A stretch of 33,113 nucleotides of DNA from Nitrospirota bacterium (GTDB lineage: Bacteria; Nitrospirota; Thermodesulfovibrionia; UBA6902), in the NCBI GenBank assembly GCA_016234115.1, contig JACRHD010000062.1, forward strand, positions 1-33,113. The letters are read 5' to 3'. The notes below the pieces were generated by a model. The model was not told where the DNA came from and did not search any database. It worked only from the letters and a program-made list of their open reading frames with translations. Position numbers and translations under genes: made by a program. Within the stretch, counting starts at the first letter, position 1; each line of letters begins with the position of its first letter. Positions 8,377-15,989 of the stretch are shown here, piece after piece.

Positions 8377-9334
8377 TCTGTCGCATGATCTTCCTGCATA
8401 AATCTACAAGAATCCCTTCTCTCAGTCCGTAGTTGCTGACGGTAATCTCGCGGAAGCCGAATATTTCCATCAGTCTAAGAAGTATAAGCGTTCCCGGCAC
8501 TATAATGTCAAGCCGAGACGACTCAAAGGGGATAAACTCTCCCCTTTCCCGCGCGGTGATCCGGGAGATGTCGGAATAAATATTATTGACCTTTTCCCTG
8601 GTCAGCCTGCTCCTGTGAATTTTCCTGTGCTCAAATTCCGTAAGCCCTCCGGCAATGGCTGAAAGCGACGTCACGGTGCCCGCCGTGCCTATGAACAGGG
8701 AGGTATCGTTCAGCCGCTTGATGAAGCGGCCCGCCGCCTGCATGATTTCCCTGATGATCTCGTCATTCATGCGGCCCAGGTCCTGCATCGAAGGGGGGTC
8801 TTTTCGCATGTACTTGCCAGCCAGATATACAACTCCGAGCTTCAGACTTTGCACCAGCAGGGGTCTGCCCCGCAGGGCGAAAATCAGCTCGGTGCTGCCC
8901 CCGCCTATATCGACCATAAGGGCGGTTTCGGGTATTTTAATGCCTATCAGCATCCCGGTCGCGGTCTTTTTGGCCTCTTCCTCGCCGCTGATTATCCTGA
9001 TCGAAAGGCCCGTCGATTGTTTTACCTTCGTCAGGAATTCCCCGCTGTTTCCGGCCTCCCTGAGGGCGCTCGTGGCGACTGCCGATACCTTGTTGATATC
9101 GTATTGGGGAAGGACAGAGGCGAATTTTTCCAGGGCCGAAAGACTTCGCGTCATGGCCTCCCTTTTCAGCAGCCCGCCGCGGGAGAGCCCTCCGCCGAGT
9201 CTTGTGATTATCCTTTCGGAAAAGATTTCCCTTATCGACCAGGCGCCTCTGCCCGGGTTGAAGCGAACGTCGGCAATGAGGAGCCTGAACGTGTTCGTTC
9301 CCATGTCTATTGCCGCAAGCGCTTTATCTTTCAC
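8357..9334 (-). CDS. Ppx/GppA family exopolyphosphatase / pppGpp phosphatase
   Basis: A 325-residue protein of the actin-like ASKHA superfamily. The first phosphate loop is AIDMGTNTFRLLIAD (8-22) and the second is VDIGGGSTELIF (141-152). The length fits the short form that lacks the C-terminal HD domain. Members hydrolyse inorganic polyphosphate and/or convert pppGpp to ppGpp in the cytoplasm; sequence alone does not separate the two. The start is a GTG (9332-9334) giving MKDKALAAIDMGTN, which places the first motif as in homologues. No strong Shine-Dalgarno is visible. The gene overlaps the acetyltransferase start by 20 nt, forming a two-gene operon. Confidence 0.9.
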   Translation of the reverse strand: MKDKALAAIDMGTNTFRLLIADVRFNPGRGAWSIREIFSERIITRLGGGLSRGGLLKREAMTRSLSALEKFASVLPQYDINKVSAVATSALREAGNSGEFLTKVKQSTGLSIRIISGEEEAKKTATGMLIGIKIPETALMVDIGGGSTELIFALRGRPLLVQSLKLGVVYLAGKYMRKDPPSMQDLGRMNDEIIREIMQAAGRFIKRLNDTSLFIGTAGTVTSLSAIAGGLTEFEHRKIHRSRLTREKVNNIYSDISRITARERGEFIPFESSRLDIIVPGTLILLRLMEIFGFREITVSNYGLREGILVDLCRKIMRQNEKKGP

Positions 9335-9433
9335 AATGAAATTATAAGAAAATCAGAAGGAAATTATCCATCAACAGCGCGCCCCGTTTCCGTCTGTCTG
9401 ACGCCGCTTCCGGCGCGCCGGAGGAGACGCAGA

Positions 9434-9961
9434 TCATTCCTTCTTCATCCCGGCGAACATATCCTGTTTGTCGCTGAAAAGGACATTGAATGTGGTGAGA
9501 GAGCCGTAACACCGGGTGATATATTGCTGGAGACTTATCTTTTCACCCTCTGAAAGTTTTTCAGAGGAATTGATATTCTGCTCAAGGACCCGCAGTTGAT
9601 TGCGGACCATGACGATCTTATGGAAAAAGGTCTCTATCGGCAGGGACTTGTCCTGCAACCCCGCCTTTCCGGGTTTCAGGACCAATTCACCCCCGACCCA
9701 TTTATCAGCCGGAAATGACGCGCCAGTCAACCCTTCTTCCGATAAAACTTCGCGGACCGCGTCCTTCAGCAAATTGATATCCATACCCTCTCCCCCGGCG
9801 ACAGGCCCATCGGACAGTTCGGTTTCCGCTTCCGTCTCCGTAAAATGCTTAACGCCGGCCTTAATAAAGTTCACCACAAGATGTTCCTTTTCCGTATGCA
9901 CGACTTTGCCCGTCCCGAAGGCCTTATGATAAACCACCCTGCCGGTATGAAATTCTTCCAC
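9434..9961 (-). CDS. small protein with an N-terminal PcrA/UvrD-type Tudor-like domain
   Basis: A 175-residue cytoplasmic protein without signal or membrane segments. Residues 4-48 follow the spacing of the small SH3/Tudor-like domain at the C-terminus of PcrA/UvrD helicases: GRVVYHKAFGTGKVV, then LVVNFIKAGVKHF, then an acidic turn. In PcrA that domain contacts RNA polymerase. The rest (about 60-175) is mostly helical and charged and is not recognised. It is the last gene of the minus-strand group and lies about 100 nt upstream of ppx, so it may share its promoter. The helicase in this window lacks such a domain, so a role as a detached adaptor is possible but speculative. A CarD-like fold is the main alternative. 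Confidence 0.6.
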   Translation of the reverse strand: MEEFHTGRVVYHKAFGTGKVVHTEKEHLVVNFIKAGVKHFTETEAETELSDGPVAGGEGMDINLLKDAVREVLSEEGLTGASFPADKWVGGELVLKPGKAGLQDKSLPIETFFHKIVMVRNQLRVLEQNINSSEKLSEGEKISLQQYITRCYGSLTTFNVLFSDKQDMFAGMKKE

Positions 9962-10340
9962 GCGTTCACTCCTTGTAAATGTATTTCATATAAATTGATT
10001 GTTTAGCCGCTTTGAAAAAATTGTCCGGGGCTGCTCCTCATGATGGATGTCTTCCGGCCATTACCTGAAGCGGACCATGCATAAAAAATAACATAAAGAC
10101 GATTGTTTTGCAAAAAGGCATGCGTCCTTCCGTATTTGTGACTCGTGCATCAAAAGGAAAACTTATGGTAACATGTGAAAGTGCTTCTGCGGATTTCCGC
10201 TCTTAGCGGTAATGATCGTCGCAATGAAAGGAGGTGCAGGCAGGAAAAAGTCCGACAAGGGAGCTGAGTAAGTTCACCGGGCGGGCGCACGATACATTTG
10301 CTCTTTTATTTGAACACCATAAACGCGAGGGAGGTTTAAG
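9962..10340. other. divergent intergenic region
   Basis: About 380 nt between the minus-strand Tudor-like gene and the plus-strand Met-rich gene. It should hold both promoters, but I see no pair of boxes good enough to call. A small GCGGATTTCCGC hairpin sits near 10188-10199. A 15-codon ATG frame at 10224 has no supporting feature and is not called. Confidence 0.4.
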
Positions 10341-10745
10341 ATGAGACGTATATTTTTTATAACGGTTTTGGTCCTGGGTATGGCTGCTTACGGTTTTGCG
10401 CAAACGGGCGGCGGTATGACAGGCGAACAGAAGCAGGAAGGCAAGATGGAACAAAAGGGAGAAATGACCGGGCACGCTGAGACGATGAGCCACGAAGACA
10501 TGATTGCAAACATGACCGAAATTATGAACCAGATGTGGGGAATGATGGGGGAAATGTCGGAAATGATAAAGGACATGCCGAAGGACAGGATGCATAAGAT
10601 GTCTTCTATAATTAAAGACATGTGCTCAGAGATGAACAGGTTGTCGGGACTTATGGACAGCGGCAAGGCGACTGAAAAGGACATGGACGCAATGCAGGAG
10701 AGGATGAATGAAATGCAGGAGAGGATGTCCGATATGATGAAGTAG
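10341..10745 (+). CDS. methionine-rich exported small protein
   Basis: A 134-residue protein with a Sec signal peptide (residues 1-20, cleavage likely after YGFAQ or nearby). The mature part is unusually methionine-rich: 27 of 134 residues are Met, often in runs such as MGEMSEMIKDM and MDAMQERMNEMQERM. Spacing is compatible with amphipathic helices that place Met on one face. Such Met-rich periplasmic proteins can bind Cu(I) or other soft metals, or act as chaperone-like helical proteins; no specific family is recognised. The ATG follows a good Shine-Dalgarno, GGAGG at 10331-10335. A second small exported protein is encoded 174 nt downstream, and an ion exchanger follows. Confidence 0.75.
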   Translation: MRRIFFITVLVLGMAAYGFAQTGGGMTGEQKQEGKMEQKGEMTGHAETMSHEDMIANMTEIMNQMWGMMGEMSEMIKDMPKDRMHKMSSIIKDMCSEMNRLSGLMDSGKATEKDMDAMQERMNEMQERMSDMMK

Positions 10746-10844
10746 GCTATCGGCCGGACGAGTTTCATAAAGATAATAAATATTACCATTGGAAACAGTA
10801 TGCCGGCCCCTGCGCTTGCCGCTCCTTCCCATGAGCGCTGTTTC

Positions 10845-10873
10845 TTGACCGTCATGCATCAAGGCGATATACT
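10845..10873 (+). promoter_or_regulatory. sigma-70-type promoter of the small exported-protein gene at 10919
   Basis: TTGACC (10845-10850), a 17-nt spacer, then TATACT (10868-10873). This is close to consensus and predicts a start about 40 nt upstream of the coding region, which has a GGAGG Shine-Dalgarno. Confidence 0.65.
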
Positions 10874-10918
10874 TTCTTTATAAGACAAACTTAATGCAAA
10901 TTAAAGTCAGGAGGGTCT

Positions 10919-11332
10919 ATGAAAACTATGCTCTCAATCTTGATTGCCGTGTGCGCGGTATTTTTCTTCTCGCCGGCGCAGGCAGGGCATAAAGGGATGT
11001 CTGTTCATGAGATGCACGCGATGATGCGTTTAATGGACAGCGCTCTCTGTGAGGCGCTTGAAGGCGCAAACCTCCAGATGTTCGGTCAAATGGGGGAATC
11101 GGGAAAGGTAGATAAAGATTTAATTGAACGCGGTACAAACATGGTAAAAGAAGGCAAGACGACGATACTGAATATCCTGGCCGGCACGGAGATGAAAGCC
11201 ATTCACAAAGAAGGCGACTACAATCAGAAGTTGATGCTCGATTTGCATGCATTGGGGGACAGGATGCTCCATGTTATTGAGGAAGTTGAAAAACTGCACG
11301 GGGAGGCGCTTAATCAGGTCAGCGGGAAATAG
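10919..11332 (+). CDS. small exported His/Met-containing protein
   Basis: A 137-residue protein with a clear Sec signal peptide (MKTMLSILIAVCAVFFFSPAQAG; cleavage after AQA at about residue 22). The mature N-terminus is dense in potential metal ligands (GHKGMSVHEMHAMMRLMDSAL) and the rest is predicted helical. It has its own promoter at 10845-10873 and a GGAGG Shine-Dalgarno at about 10910-10914. No known family is recognised. Proximity to the Met-rich protein suggests a shared periplasmic, possibly metal-related, role (inference). Confidence 0.7.
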   Translation: MKTMLSILIAVCAVFFFSPAQAGHKGMSVHEMHAMMRLMDSALCEALEGANLQMFGQMGESGKVDKDLIERGTNMVKEGKTTILNILAGTEMKAIHKEGDYNQKLMLDLHALGDRMLHVIEEVEKLHGEALNQVSGK

Positions 11333-11534
11333 TCGTATAAATTCGCACAATATTTCAAAAGATTTTCTGTCCTATTCATATGAGAACATTGAAGACGCGC
11401 CTTCTCATACGTCATTGCTTGAACAGTTCGCCGGGGAAAAGGCGGTTGTAGCTGGATGACGACAACAGCGATTGCAAATAATTTCAGGGTCTGCCGGTCC
11501 TTCCTGGGCGCAGAGATATACGGTCCGAAAGATA

Positions 11535-11711
11535 ATGAACATGGAGCATCTCCTGAAATCGCTTGCCCGGCCTAACATCGGCAGGACCGCATCGTTTGTG
11601 ATAGACGCATGGGACAGCGACGCGCAGGAGGTTGAGGAAAAGATTGAGCGGTTGTGTAAGGTGTTTGAGGATAGCAAGACTACTCTTATGGAAAAACGGG
11701 ATCATCTGTAA
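11535..11711 (+). CDS. doubtful small ORF or decayed gene remnant
   Basis: A 58-residue frame starting MNMEHLLKSLARPNIGR and ending 12 nt before the exchanger gene. Its C-terminal half (DAQEVEEKIERLCKVFEDSKTTL) looks like a genuine helix. In frame, ATG at 11472 would extend it. Just upstream, other frames hold protein-like but interrupted segments (for example ENIEDAPSHTSLLEQFAGEKAVVAG ending near 11459), so the whole 11335-11711 stretch may be a frameshifted relic. No Shine-Dalgarno is convincing. Confidence 0.3.
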   Translation: MNMEHLLKSLARPNIGRTASFVIDAWDSDAQEVEEKIERLCKVFEDSKTTLMEKRDHL

Positions 11712-11723
11712 GAAAGGAATGTT

Positions 11724-12722
11724 ATGCTGCTCTGGGTCGTCTTTCTGCTGTGTACGTCGGTAATCGTTTATTCAGGCACAAAACTCTCCAAATACGGCGA
11801 TATCATAGCCGAAAAGACAGGTCTTGGAGGCACGTGGATAGGCGTTGCATTGATGGCGTCCGTCACGTCGCTTCCGGAGTTCGTCACCGGAACAAGCTCA
11901 GTTACTTATGCAGGCGTTCCGGACATTGCCGCGGGGGACGTGCTCGGCAGTTGCGTTTTCAATATGCTTATCCTTGCCATTTTAGATGGCATTCAGCGCC
12001 CTGTGCCGATCTCTGCAAGGGCGCATTACGGTCATGTCCTTACAGCGGGATTCGGGATACTGCTTCTCAGTATAGCCGCCGCAGGCTTATTCCTTGATCA
12101 GGAAATGTTAAACCTTGGCTGGATAGGGATATACAGTTTGGTATTTGTGGTTATTTATTTTATTGCGATGAGGCTGGTCTTTATCTATGAAAAAAGGCAG
12201 ATAGCAGCGTATGTCAGAGAAGCGGCGAAGGGGCTGAAATATGAGAAAGTATCAACCCGGACTGCCGTAACTCATTATGTCATCAATGCGCTCTTTGTTA
12301 TTGCCGCGGCAACATTCCTTCCGAAAATCGGAGAAGGGCTTGCAGAGCTCACCGGTCTCGGACAGACGTTTGTCGGTAATATCTTCATCGCCGTATCTAC
12401 TTCTCTTCCTGAGGTAGTGGTTTCAGTCTCTGCCGTAAGAATGGGCGCGATAGACATGGGAATCGGCAACCTGTTCGGAAGCAACATTTTTAATATCTTC
12501 ATCCTTGCCGTCGACGATTTTCTATTCTTCAAAGGGCCTATTCTTGCTTTTGCCGATACTAACCATATAATCTCCGCATTGTCGGCCATCGCAATGACAA
12601 CTGTGGCAATCATCGGGCTGACTTACCGAGCGGAAAAGAAAACATTATTTTTAGCCTGGGATTCCATCGGGATATCGCTGATATATGTGGTCAACCTTAT
12701 GCTGCTGTATGTCTTGAGATAA
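11724..12722 (+). CDS. Na+/Ca2+ exchanger-family (CaCA) membrane protein, YrbG-like
   Basis: A 332-residue polytopic inner-membrane protein of about ten segments, in two inverted halves. Each half has the alpha-repeat of the CaCA superfamily: ASVTSLPEFVTGTSSV with GDVLGSCVFNML in the first (about 47-90), and AVSTSLPEVVVSVSAV with GNLFGSNIFNIFIL in the second (about 223-270). The acidic residue in SLPE of each repeat is the cation-coordinating position in the family. A cytoplasmic loop (about 155-180) separates the halves. Family members exchange Ca2+ for Na+ or H+; the substrate here is unproven. It has AAAGGA at 11713-11718 as Shine-Dalgarno. It is preceded by two small exported proteins with possible metal ligands. 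Confidence 0.88.
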   Translation: MLLWVVFLLCTSVIVYSGTKLSKYGDIIAEKTGLGGTWIGVALMASVTSLPEFVTGTSSVTYAGVPDIAAGDVLGSCVFNMLILAILDGIQRPVPISARAHYGHVLTAGFGILLLSIAAAGLFLDQEMLNLGWIGIYSLVFVVIYFIAMRLVFIYEKRQIAAYVREAAKGLKYEKVSTRTAVTHYVINALFVIAAATFLPKIGEGLAELTGLGQTFVGNIFIAVSTSLPEVVVSVSAVRMGAIDMGIGNLFGSNIFNIFILAVDDFLFFKGPILAFADTNHIISALSAIAMTTVAIIGLTYRAEKKTLFLAWDSIGISLIYVVNLMLLYVLR

Positions 12723-12734
12723 GTTTACGGCGAA

Positions 12735-12772
12735 AAAGGGTTTTCAAGGCTGTGACCCCTTGAAAACCCTTT
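12735..12772. terminator. two-way hairpin terminator after the exchanger gene
   Basis: A perfect 15-bp stem: AAAGGGTTTTCAAGG (12735-12749) with its complement at 12758-12772. Read on the minus strand it runs into TTTTT. A second, mutually exclusive pairing exists between GTGACCCCTT (12752-12761) and AAGGGGTCAC (12779-12788). Confidence 0.6.
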
Positions 12773-12801
12773 CGTGGGAAGGGGTCACGCCATAGTGCCG
12801 A

Positions 12802-12960
12802 TCAGCGATTTTTTTTTAATGCCTTAAGGTCTCCGACATCAATCACTATGCTTTTGCCGATCCTGCGCGACCGAAGGATACCCTCGGCCACCCATCTCCT
12901 GACTGTTATTTCAGCCAGGGCGTGAACCCTCGATGTTTTTTCCCCTTGTCTCCCTTGCCC
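12802..12960 (-). pseudogene. remnant of an HTH_17/excisionase-type DNA-binding protein
   Basis: The minus strand reads ITVRRWVAEGILRSRRIGKSI followed by VIDVGDLKALKKNR and a TGA at 12802-12804. This matches the second half of helix-turn-helix domains of the HTH_17/excisionase type (TVxRWIxxGxLPAxRIGRxxxI). The first helix is not intact and the frame meets a stop about 50 codons upstream with no start codon. A neighbouring frame continues with HEYVPAAIRAEIV, suggesting a frameshift. It is probably a dead gene; the pattern match is short. Confidence 0.4.
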
Positions 12961-13129
12961 GGTTACGTCCGCAAAGACCCGTCACTATCTCTGCGCGGAT
13001 CGCCGCCGGCACATACTCATGATCGATCAACCAGGACCGCGCTTATTCGTGCCGGTCCAGTGTATGCATTTTGTATGCAAATTTGGATTAAAATGACCGT
13101 TTCTGACATGTTTTGATAGGCAATAAAAG

Positions 13130-13163
13130 AAGGGTTTCAAGGTCATAAGTCCTTGAAACCCTT
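13130..13163 (-). terminator. terminator of the tRNA cluster
   Basis: The stem is AAGGGTTTCAAGG (13130-13142) with its perfect complement at 13151-13163. On the minus strand it ends in TTCTTTT. It lies 14 nt beyond the 3' end of tRNA-Lys, the last tRNA of the cluster. Confidence 0.65.
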
Positions 13164-13176
13164 TTAAAATATACCA

Positions 13177-13249
<73 letters not shown>

Positions 13250-13260
13250 TAAGAAGCGAC

Positions 13261-13316
13261 CAGCTATCAGCAGTCAGCTTTCAGAAAAAGCTGACTGCTG
13301 AGCGCTGTAAGCTGTA
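13261..13316. repeat. heptad palindrome D
   Basis: Words CAGCTAT, CAGCAGT, CAGCTTT, CAGAAAA on the left and AGCTGAC, TGCTGAG, CGCTGTA, AGCTGTA on the right. It fills the spacer between tRNA-Lys and tRNA-Arg(CCG). Confidence 0.8.
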
Positions 13317-13338
13317 AATTTACGACGCAAAATTACTA

Positions 13339-13412
13339 CGCGCCTGAGAGGAGTTGAACCTCCGACCCTCGGCTTCGGAGGCCGATGCTCTATCCAACTG
13401 AGCTACAGGCGC
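13339..13412 (-). tRNA. tRNA-Arg (anticodon CCG)
   Basis: The acceptor stem is GCGCCTG/CAGGCGC. The anticodon stem TCGGC/GCCGA encloses loop CTCCGAA, giving CCG. The discriminator is G, and no CCA is encoded. Confidence 0.95.
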
Positions 13413-13418
13413 TTCTTA

Positions 13419-13485
13419 GAGTAAAGAGTCAGGGGCCGGAATCCTTTGAACTTGACTCTTGACTCCTGACTCATAACTCTAAACT
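13419..13485. repeat. heptad palindrome E
   Basis: Words GAGTAAA, GAGTCAG, GGGCCGG on the left and TTGACTC, TTGACTC, CTGACTC, ATAACTC on the right, between tRNA-Arg(CCG) and tRNA-His. Confidence 0.8.
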
Positions 13486-13561
13486 GGGGTGAGTGACGGG
13501 GCTTGAACCCGCGGCCCTCTGAGCCACAGTCAGATGCTCTGCCAGCTGAGCTACACTCACC
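13485..13561 (-). tRNA. tRNA-His (anticodon GTG), CCA encoded
   Basis: The acceptor stem is GTGAGTG/CACTCAC. The extra G-1 (position 13561) opposite discriminator C73 is the histidine tRNA identity pair. The anticodon stem TCTGA/TCAGA encloses loop CTGTGGC, giving GTG. CCA is encoded at 13485-13487. Confidence 0.95.
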
Positions 13562-13570
13562 GCTTACTTA

Positions 13571-13649
13571 GAGTTATGAGTCAGGAGTCAAGAGTTATGG
13601 GTCGGATTTAATAATTTTACTTAACTCTTAACTCCTGACTCTTAACTCT
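13571..13649. repeat. heptad palindrome F
   Basis: Words GAGTTAT, GAGTCAG, GAGTCAA, GAGTTAT, GGGTCGG on the left and TTAACTC, TTAACTC, CTGACTC, TTAACTC on the right, between tRNA-His and tRNA-Arg(TCT). It is the cleanest example of the 7-nt period. Confidence 0.88.
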
Positions 13650-13653
13650 GCAA

Positions 13654-13730
13654 TGGCGCGCCTGAAGGGATTCGAACCCCTGGCCCACTGCTTAGAAGGC
13701 AGTTGCTCTATCCGACTGAGCTACAGGCGC
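13654..13730 (-). tRNA. tRNA-Arg (anticodon TCT), CCA encoded
   Basis: The acceptor stem is GCGCCTG/CAGGCGC. The anticodon stem ACTGC/GCAGT encloses loop CTTCTAA, giving TCT. The discriminator is G, and CCA is encoded at 13654-13656. It is the first tRNA in the direction of transcription. Confidence 0.95.
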
Positions 13731-13736
13731 ATTTCA

Positions 13737-13807
13737 GAGTATGGAGTCTGGAGTCCGGAGTTCAGCAACTGACTCTTGCTGAACTCTATACTCAAAGCCC
13801 TGAACTC
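13737..13807. repeat. heptad palindrome G
   Basis: Words GAGTATG, GAGTCTG, GAGTCCG, GAGTTCA on the left and TGAACTC, TATACTC, AAAGCCC, TGAACTC on the right. It lies upstream of the tRNA cluster. Confidence 0.8.
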
Positions 13808-13893
13808 CAACATGCCTGAATATTTTAAACAAGCCGGGGCAATATGGCAAGTGTCGGGGGCAAAGTAATAAAAATTATATGGGGAAGGACGAT

Positions 13894-14532
13894 TTATTGA
13901 GGGTCCTCGCCTTTGATATTTCTATATAAGGCGTTATACTCTTTTTCGAGATAAATATAATTCTTTTCAAGCTTCTCGTATTCTTTGGTTTTCTGATCGA
14001 CTTGCTGCCTGAGGTTTTCCACTTTCAGTTCAAGGGATTTCTTTTCGCTCAGCAAATTCTGGTACACGTCCATTTTTACGGAGTCGCGGATTTGGTTATC
14101 GAGTCCTTCAGTCTCTTTCTTCATATTTTGCATGCTCTGGCTAAGGGCGGCATTTTCATTTTCGAGCTTGCCGATGGCCGAGTTGAGCTCTTTATTTTGC
14201 AGGTCGATTTGCGCGAGCATTTGTTCGAATTCCTCCGACCTTCCAGCCGCAGGGACGAGGGCCTGGACGGTCTCAATCAATTTCGTGTTCATGACCTGTA
14301 TCTGCTCTAATTTCTGCCGGGTCTCTTCATACATCCCGGGCCAGGCCGAAAGCGACTCGATTTCTTCTTTCTGCCTGTCGAGCTCGCTCTCAAGCCGCCT
14401 TATTTCACTGTTCGAGATGGTCGCCTTTATGGATATTTTCTTATGCCGGATAAAGAAAAATGCAGCGAGCCCGGCGCATATCAGCATGAACTGGACAAGG
14501 AACATAAACAGGAGAGCAGGGATATTGATCAC
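13894..14532 (-). CDS. membrane-anchored coiled-coil protein
   Basis: A 212-residue protein. An N-terminal membrane helix (about 4-28) is followed by RHKK, which predicts a cytoplasmic C-terminal part. Residues 40-205 are almost continuous charged heptads (for example NSAIGKLENENAALSQ and EKKSLELKVENLRQQ), indicating a long coiled coil; the PGM around residue 75 and the VPAAG segment near 92-96 may break it. No enzymatic domain is visible. The start codon overlaps the stop of the VWA gene by 4 nt, so the two are probably translationally coupled. The family is not recognised; a structural or scaffolding role is inferred. Confidence 0.8.
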   Translation of the reverse strand: MINIPALLFMFLVQFMLICAGLAAFFFIRHKKISIKATISNSEIRRLESELDRQKEEIESLSAWPGMYEETRQKLEQIQVMNTKLIETVQALVPAAGRSEEFEQMLAQIDLQNKELNSAIGKLENENAALSQSMQNMKKETEGLDNQIRDSVKMDVYQNLLSEKKSLELKVENLRQQVDQKTKEYEKLEKNYIYLEKEYNALYRNIKGEDPQ

Positions 14533-15989
14533 TTACTCTTCTTCCTCCTGAATTTCGACATAATGAAATTTTTCAGATAAATTCTCCTGAAGAATATGAA
14601 AGCGGCAAGGCAGACAATCATATTGATGGACACGAACTGGATGATTACTCTTTTCCAGGACATGGCCGCCGTATCGGCGGGACTTTGCGCTGCCGGGCCT
14701 TCGCGCTCTTTTAGGGCCTGTCTCATCTTGAGGTCTTCCTTTGATTCTTTCACGTCGGACACCTTGAAGGTGAAGGATTTCTCCCTCTGAAAGGACTTTC
14801 CATCCGCCACAAGCCTGAGTCTATAGTTGCCCGCGGTGTAGAGTTCGATTTTTTTCGTGAAGACGCCGTCACCCTTATCTAAAGGCTGCAGCCGTATCGT
14901 TTCGCCGTCAGGGCGTGACAATTCGTAGTAGAACTCGATTTTATCGAGTATATCTTTTCCCTTTACGGGGGAGCCTTCTTTTTCAAGCCAGACGTTGATA
15001 TCGAGGGTCTCGCCGAAAAGAGGGTAAAGTTCATTGAAATTAGTCATAAGGCCGAGATTTGTAATAACGTAAGCCTTGTTGTTTTTTCCGGAGCTGAAGA
15101 GCACCTGCCATTTCCCTTCGGCAGGTTTTTGTATTGTGATCATGTCGAAATTGTCCGATATGAACCATCCGATTTCGGGAGTTTTGTTCCTGTATGAATA
15201 TTTGCTCCCTTGCGGCGAGGTCAGTTGTATTGTAGTGTCAGGCGTGTCTTTTGTCGCGACAATGGTGACTTCTTCAATCGACTTGTCGGCGAGAAAGCTG
15301 TTGTCTTTTATCGGGAGCATGTCGGGCGACTTGAGGCTTTCGAATATCGAAGTAAAGACGACGTGGAAATCTTTGTCCGTCACGGCGAGGTTGAAGAAGC
15401 CCCCTGTCTGCTTTGATACCTTTTCAAGGAGCTGTTTGTCCGATCCGCCGGTAAAGGCGACAGCATAGACTTTTACGCCCTGGTCTCTAAGCGATCCGCT
15501 CAGGTCCGTCTTTAACCTTTCTATGAGTTCTCTGTCCTTTCCGGCGTAGCCGGTATCCATCATACCGTCGGACATCAGGACGATGATGCGCTCCCGCCCG
15601 CTATTCTTCTCAGCGGACAAAGCCTCAAACCCTTTGTTCAGGGCCTCGAACAGGTTGGTATGAAGACCTGTCGATGTGATCTTTTCGGCTGAGAGCATAA
15701 GCGCATTTTTATTGCCGTCGCTGTCAAGCGATAAAAGAGGACTTAAAGAAGACGCGTTATCGCTGAAACTTATTATCCCCGCCCTGTCGTTTTTGTCCAG
15801 GAGAGAGATGAACATCTTGGCTGCGGGGATGCGGAGAGAGAGGGGGTCGGTTTTCTTCATGCTTCCCGAACTGTCCATGACAAGGACGACGTCCGTGCCG
15901 GCTTTATCTCCTGAGCAGGCAGTCCCCGGTAAAAGTAATACAGCCGCCAGAAGCGCGAAAATGTAAATTCCTCTTAAACCTGATATCAC
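14529..15989 (-). CDS. membrane-anchored periplasmic von Willebrand factor A domain protein
   Basis: A 486-residue protein. The N-terminal signal (1-25) ends in LPGTACSG and could be processed by signal peptidase I; the lipobox is poor. The VWA domain (about 33-215) has a complete MIDAS: DSSGSM at 39-44, a Thr in GLHTNLFEAL and an Asp in VLMSDGMMD. Beta-rich Ig-like segments follow (about 235-425; YRLRLVADGKSF resembles a surface beta-sandwich). A C-terminal membrane helix at about 448-467 precedes a strongly basic tail (KFRRKKSK), so the VWA domain faces outward. VWA/MIDAS domains bind protein ligands through a divalent metal. Both neighbours overlap it by 4 nt, showing a tight operon. The ligand and process are unknown. 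Confidence 0.88.
   Translation of the reverse strand: MISGLRGIYIFALLAAVLLLPGTACSGDKAGTDVVLVMDSSGSMKKTDPLSLRIPAAKMFISLLDKNDRAGIISFSDNASSLSPLLSLDSDGNKNALMLSAEKITSTGLHTNLFEALNKGFEALSAEKNSGRERIIVLMSDGMMDTGYAGKDRELIERLKTDLSGSLRDQGVKVYAVAFTGGSDKQLLEKVSKQTGGFFNLAVTDKDFHVVFTSIFESLKSPDMLPIKDNSFLADKSIEEVTIVATKDTPDTTIQLTSPQGSKYSYRNKTPEIGWFISDNFDMITIQKPAEGKWQVLFSSGKNNKAYVITNLGLMTNFNELYPLFGETLDINVWLEKEGSPVKGKDILDKIEFYYELSRPDGETIRLQPLDKGDGVFTKKIELYTAGNYRLRLVADGKSFQREKSFTFKVSDVKESKEDLKMRQALKEREGPAAQSPADTAAMSWKRVIIQFVSINMIVCLAAFIFFRRIYLKNFIMSKFRRKKSK

Larger units (their letters stand above)
12723..13176. other. intergenic region with two similar hairpins and an HTH remnant
   Basis: There is no intact gene between the exchanger stop and tRNA-Lys. 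The stretch holds a 15-bp hairpin at 12735-12772, a degraded HTH coding remnant on the minus strand (12802-12960) and a 13-bp hairpin at 13130-13163. The two hairpin stems are near copies of each other. Confidence 0.6.

Noticed and set aside
12922-13116. 64-codon plus-strand ORF
   Set aside because: No Shine-Dalgarno or recognisable sequence; it overlaps the antisense HTH remnant.
13261-13807. CRISPR array in the tRNA region
   Set aside because: Repeat units are 7 nt and form inverted arms, spacers are tRNA genes, and no cas gene is present.
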